Positions 14,467-14,518 of a DNA stretch of 14,518 bases are shown in pieces (position 1 is the first letter of the stretch; each line of letters begins with the position of its first letter). The stretch covers positions 1 to 14,518 of the forward strand of contig USQP01000002.1 in the NCBI GenBank assembly GCA_900556945.1, in the 5' to 3' direction. Origin of the DNA: an uncultured Clostridium sp. GTDB taxonomy: Bacteria > Bacillota > Clostridia > TANB77 > CAG-508. Under the pieces are notes generated by a model. The model worked only from the letters and a program-made list of their open reading frames with translations, did not search any database and was not told the origin of the DNA. Made by a program: the position numbers and the translations under genes.

Positions 14467-14518
14467 CTGTCTCTTATACACATCTCCGAGCCCACGAGAC
14501 GCGTAGTAATATCGTATG
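14467..14518. other. Illumina Nextera adapter, index and P7 start (artefact)
   Basis: 14467-14500 is the reverse complement of the Nextera adapter at the other end, starting with the Tn5 mosaic end. 14501-14508 (GCGTAGTA) has the form and position of an i7 index. 14509-14518 matches the start of the P7 primer region (ATCTCGTATG) with one mismatch at 14511. Genome sequence stops at 14466. Confidence 0.98.

Noticed and set aside
1..14518. Terminal inverted repeats with Tn5 mosaic ends at both contig ends, looking like a transposon
   Set aside because: The full adapter, an index-like octamer and a P7 primer start flank the mosaic ends. These are library adapters, not a mobile element.

Overview
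This window is a low-GC bacterial contig, probably from an anaerobic member of the Firmicutes (Bacillota), most likely Clostridia-like. The grounds are: A/T-rich codons throughout, all genes on the + strand, strong AGGAGG-type ribosome binding sites with several TTG starts, a Firmicutes-type division and cell-wall (dcw) cluster, the holB-ricT gene pair, and a clostridial 2[4Fe-4S] ferredoxin. TGA is used as a normal stop (murE, holB). Both contig ends are untrimmed Illumina Nextera adapter (1-36 and 14467-14518), so the last ORF ends in an adapter-encoded peptide. The species cannot be named from this sequence.

Layout. 37-244: non-coding leader with a ~15-nt imperfect tandem repeat array and a hairpin. 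245-1702: rsmH and an ftsL/divIC-like gene, closed by a strong terminator. 1810-3804: a class B penicillin-binding protein with a PASTA domain (SpoVD/FtsI type). 3806-4380: a promoter, a small HD-domain ppGpp-hydrolase-like gene and a terminator. 4423-4597: a tiny PyrI-like zinc ribbon interrupted by a -1 frame change at an A7 run, then a terminator. 4734-11177: a promoter followed by the compact run murE-mraY-ftsW-murG-sensor histidine kinase, ended by a strong terminator. 11180-13878: a promoter, lepB (signal peptidase I), a long imperfect palindrome, holB (DNA polymerase III delta') and ricT. 13941-14170: ferredoxin and terminator. 14204-14466: the 5' end of a membrane protein, cut by the contig end.

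How the genes work together. Most of the window builds the septum and peptidoglycan. MurE, MraY and MurG make lipid II, FtsW and the PBP polymerise and cross-link it, and FtsL organises the divisome. RsmH methylates 16S rRNA and sits in this cluster in most bacteria. The kinase, HD hydrolase, signal peptidase and clamp-loader genes are less usual company. murF, murD, divIB/ftsQ and ftsZ are absent from the positions where they are often found.

Main discovery. Three essential genes (rsmH, mraY, ftsW) are broken by five separate +1 frame changes, and every one is the same event: an extra C directly before a conserved glycine GGA codon, creating an in-frame CGG (quadruplet CGGA). I checked every CGG triplet in the window. 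CGG occurs as an in-frame codon at these five places and nowhere else in any gene, while CGU, CGA and CGC are used as normal arginine codons. Skipping one base at each CGG restores full-length proteins (309, 329 and 377 aa) with intact signature motifs. This looks like systematic recoding: an unassigned CGG codon resolved by a +1 shift, or CGGA read as a four-base glycine codon. It does not look like random error or gene decay.
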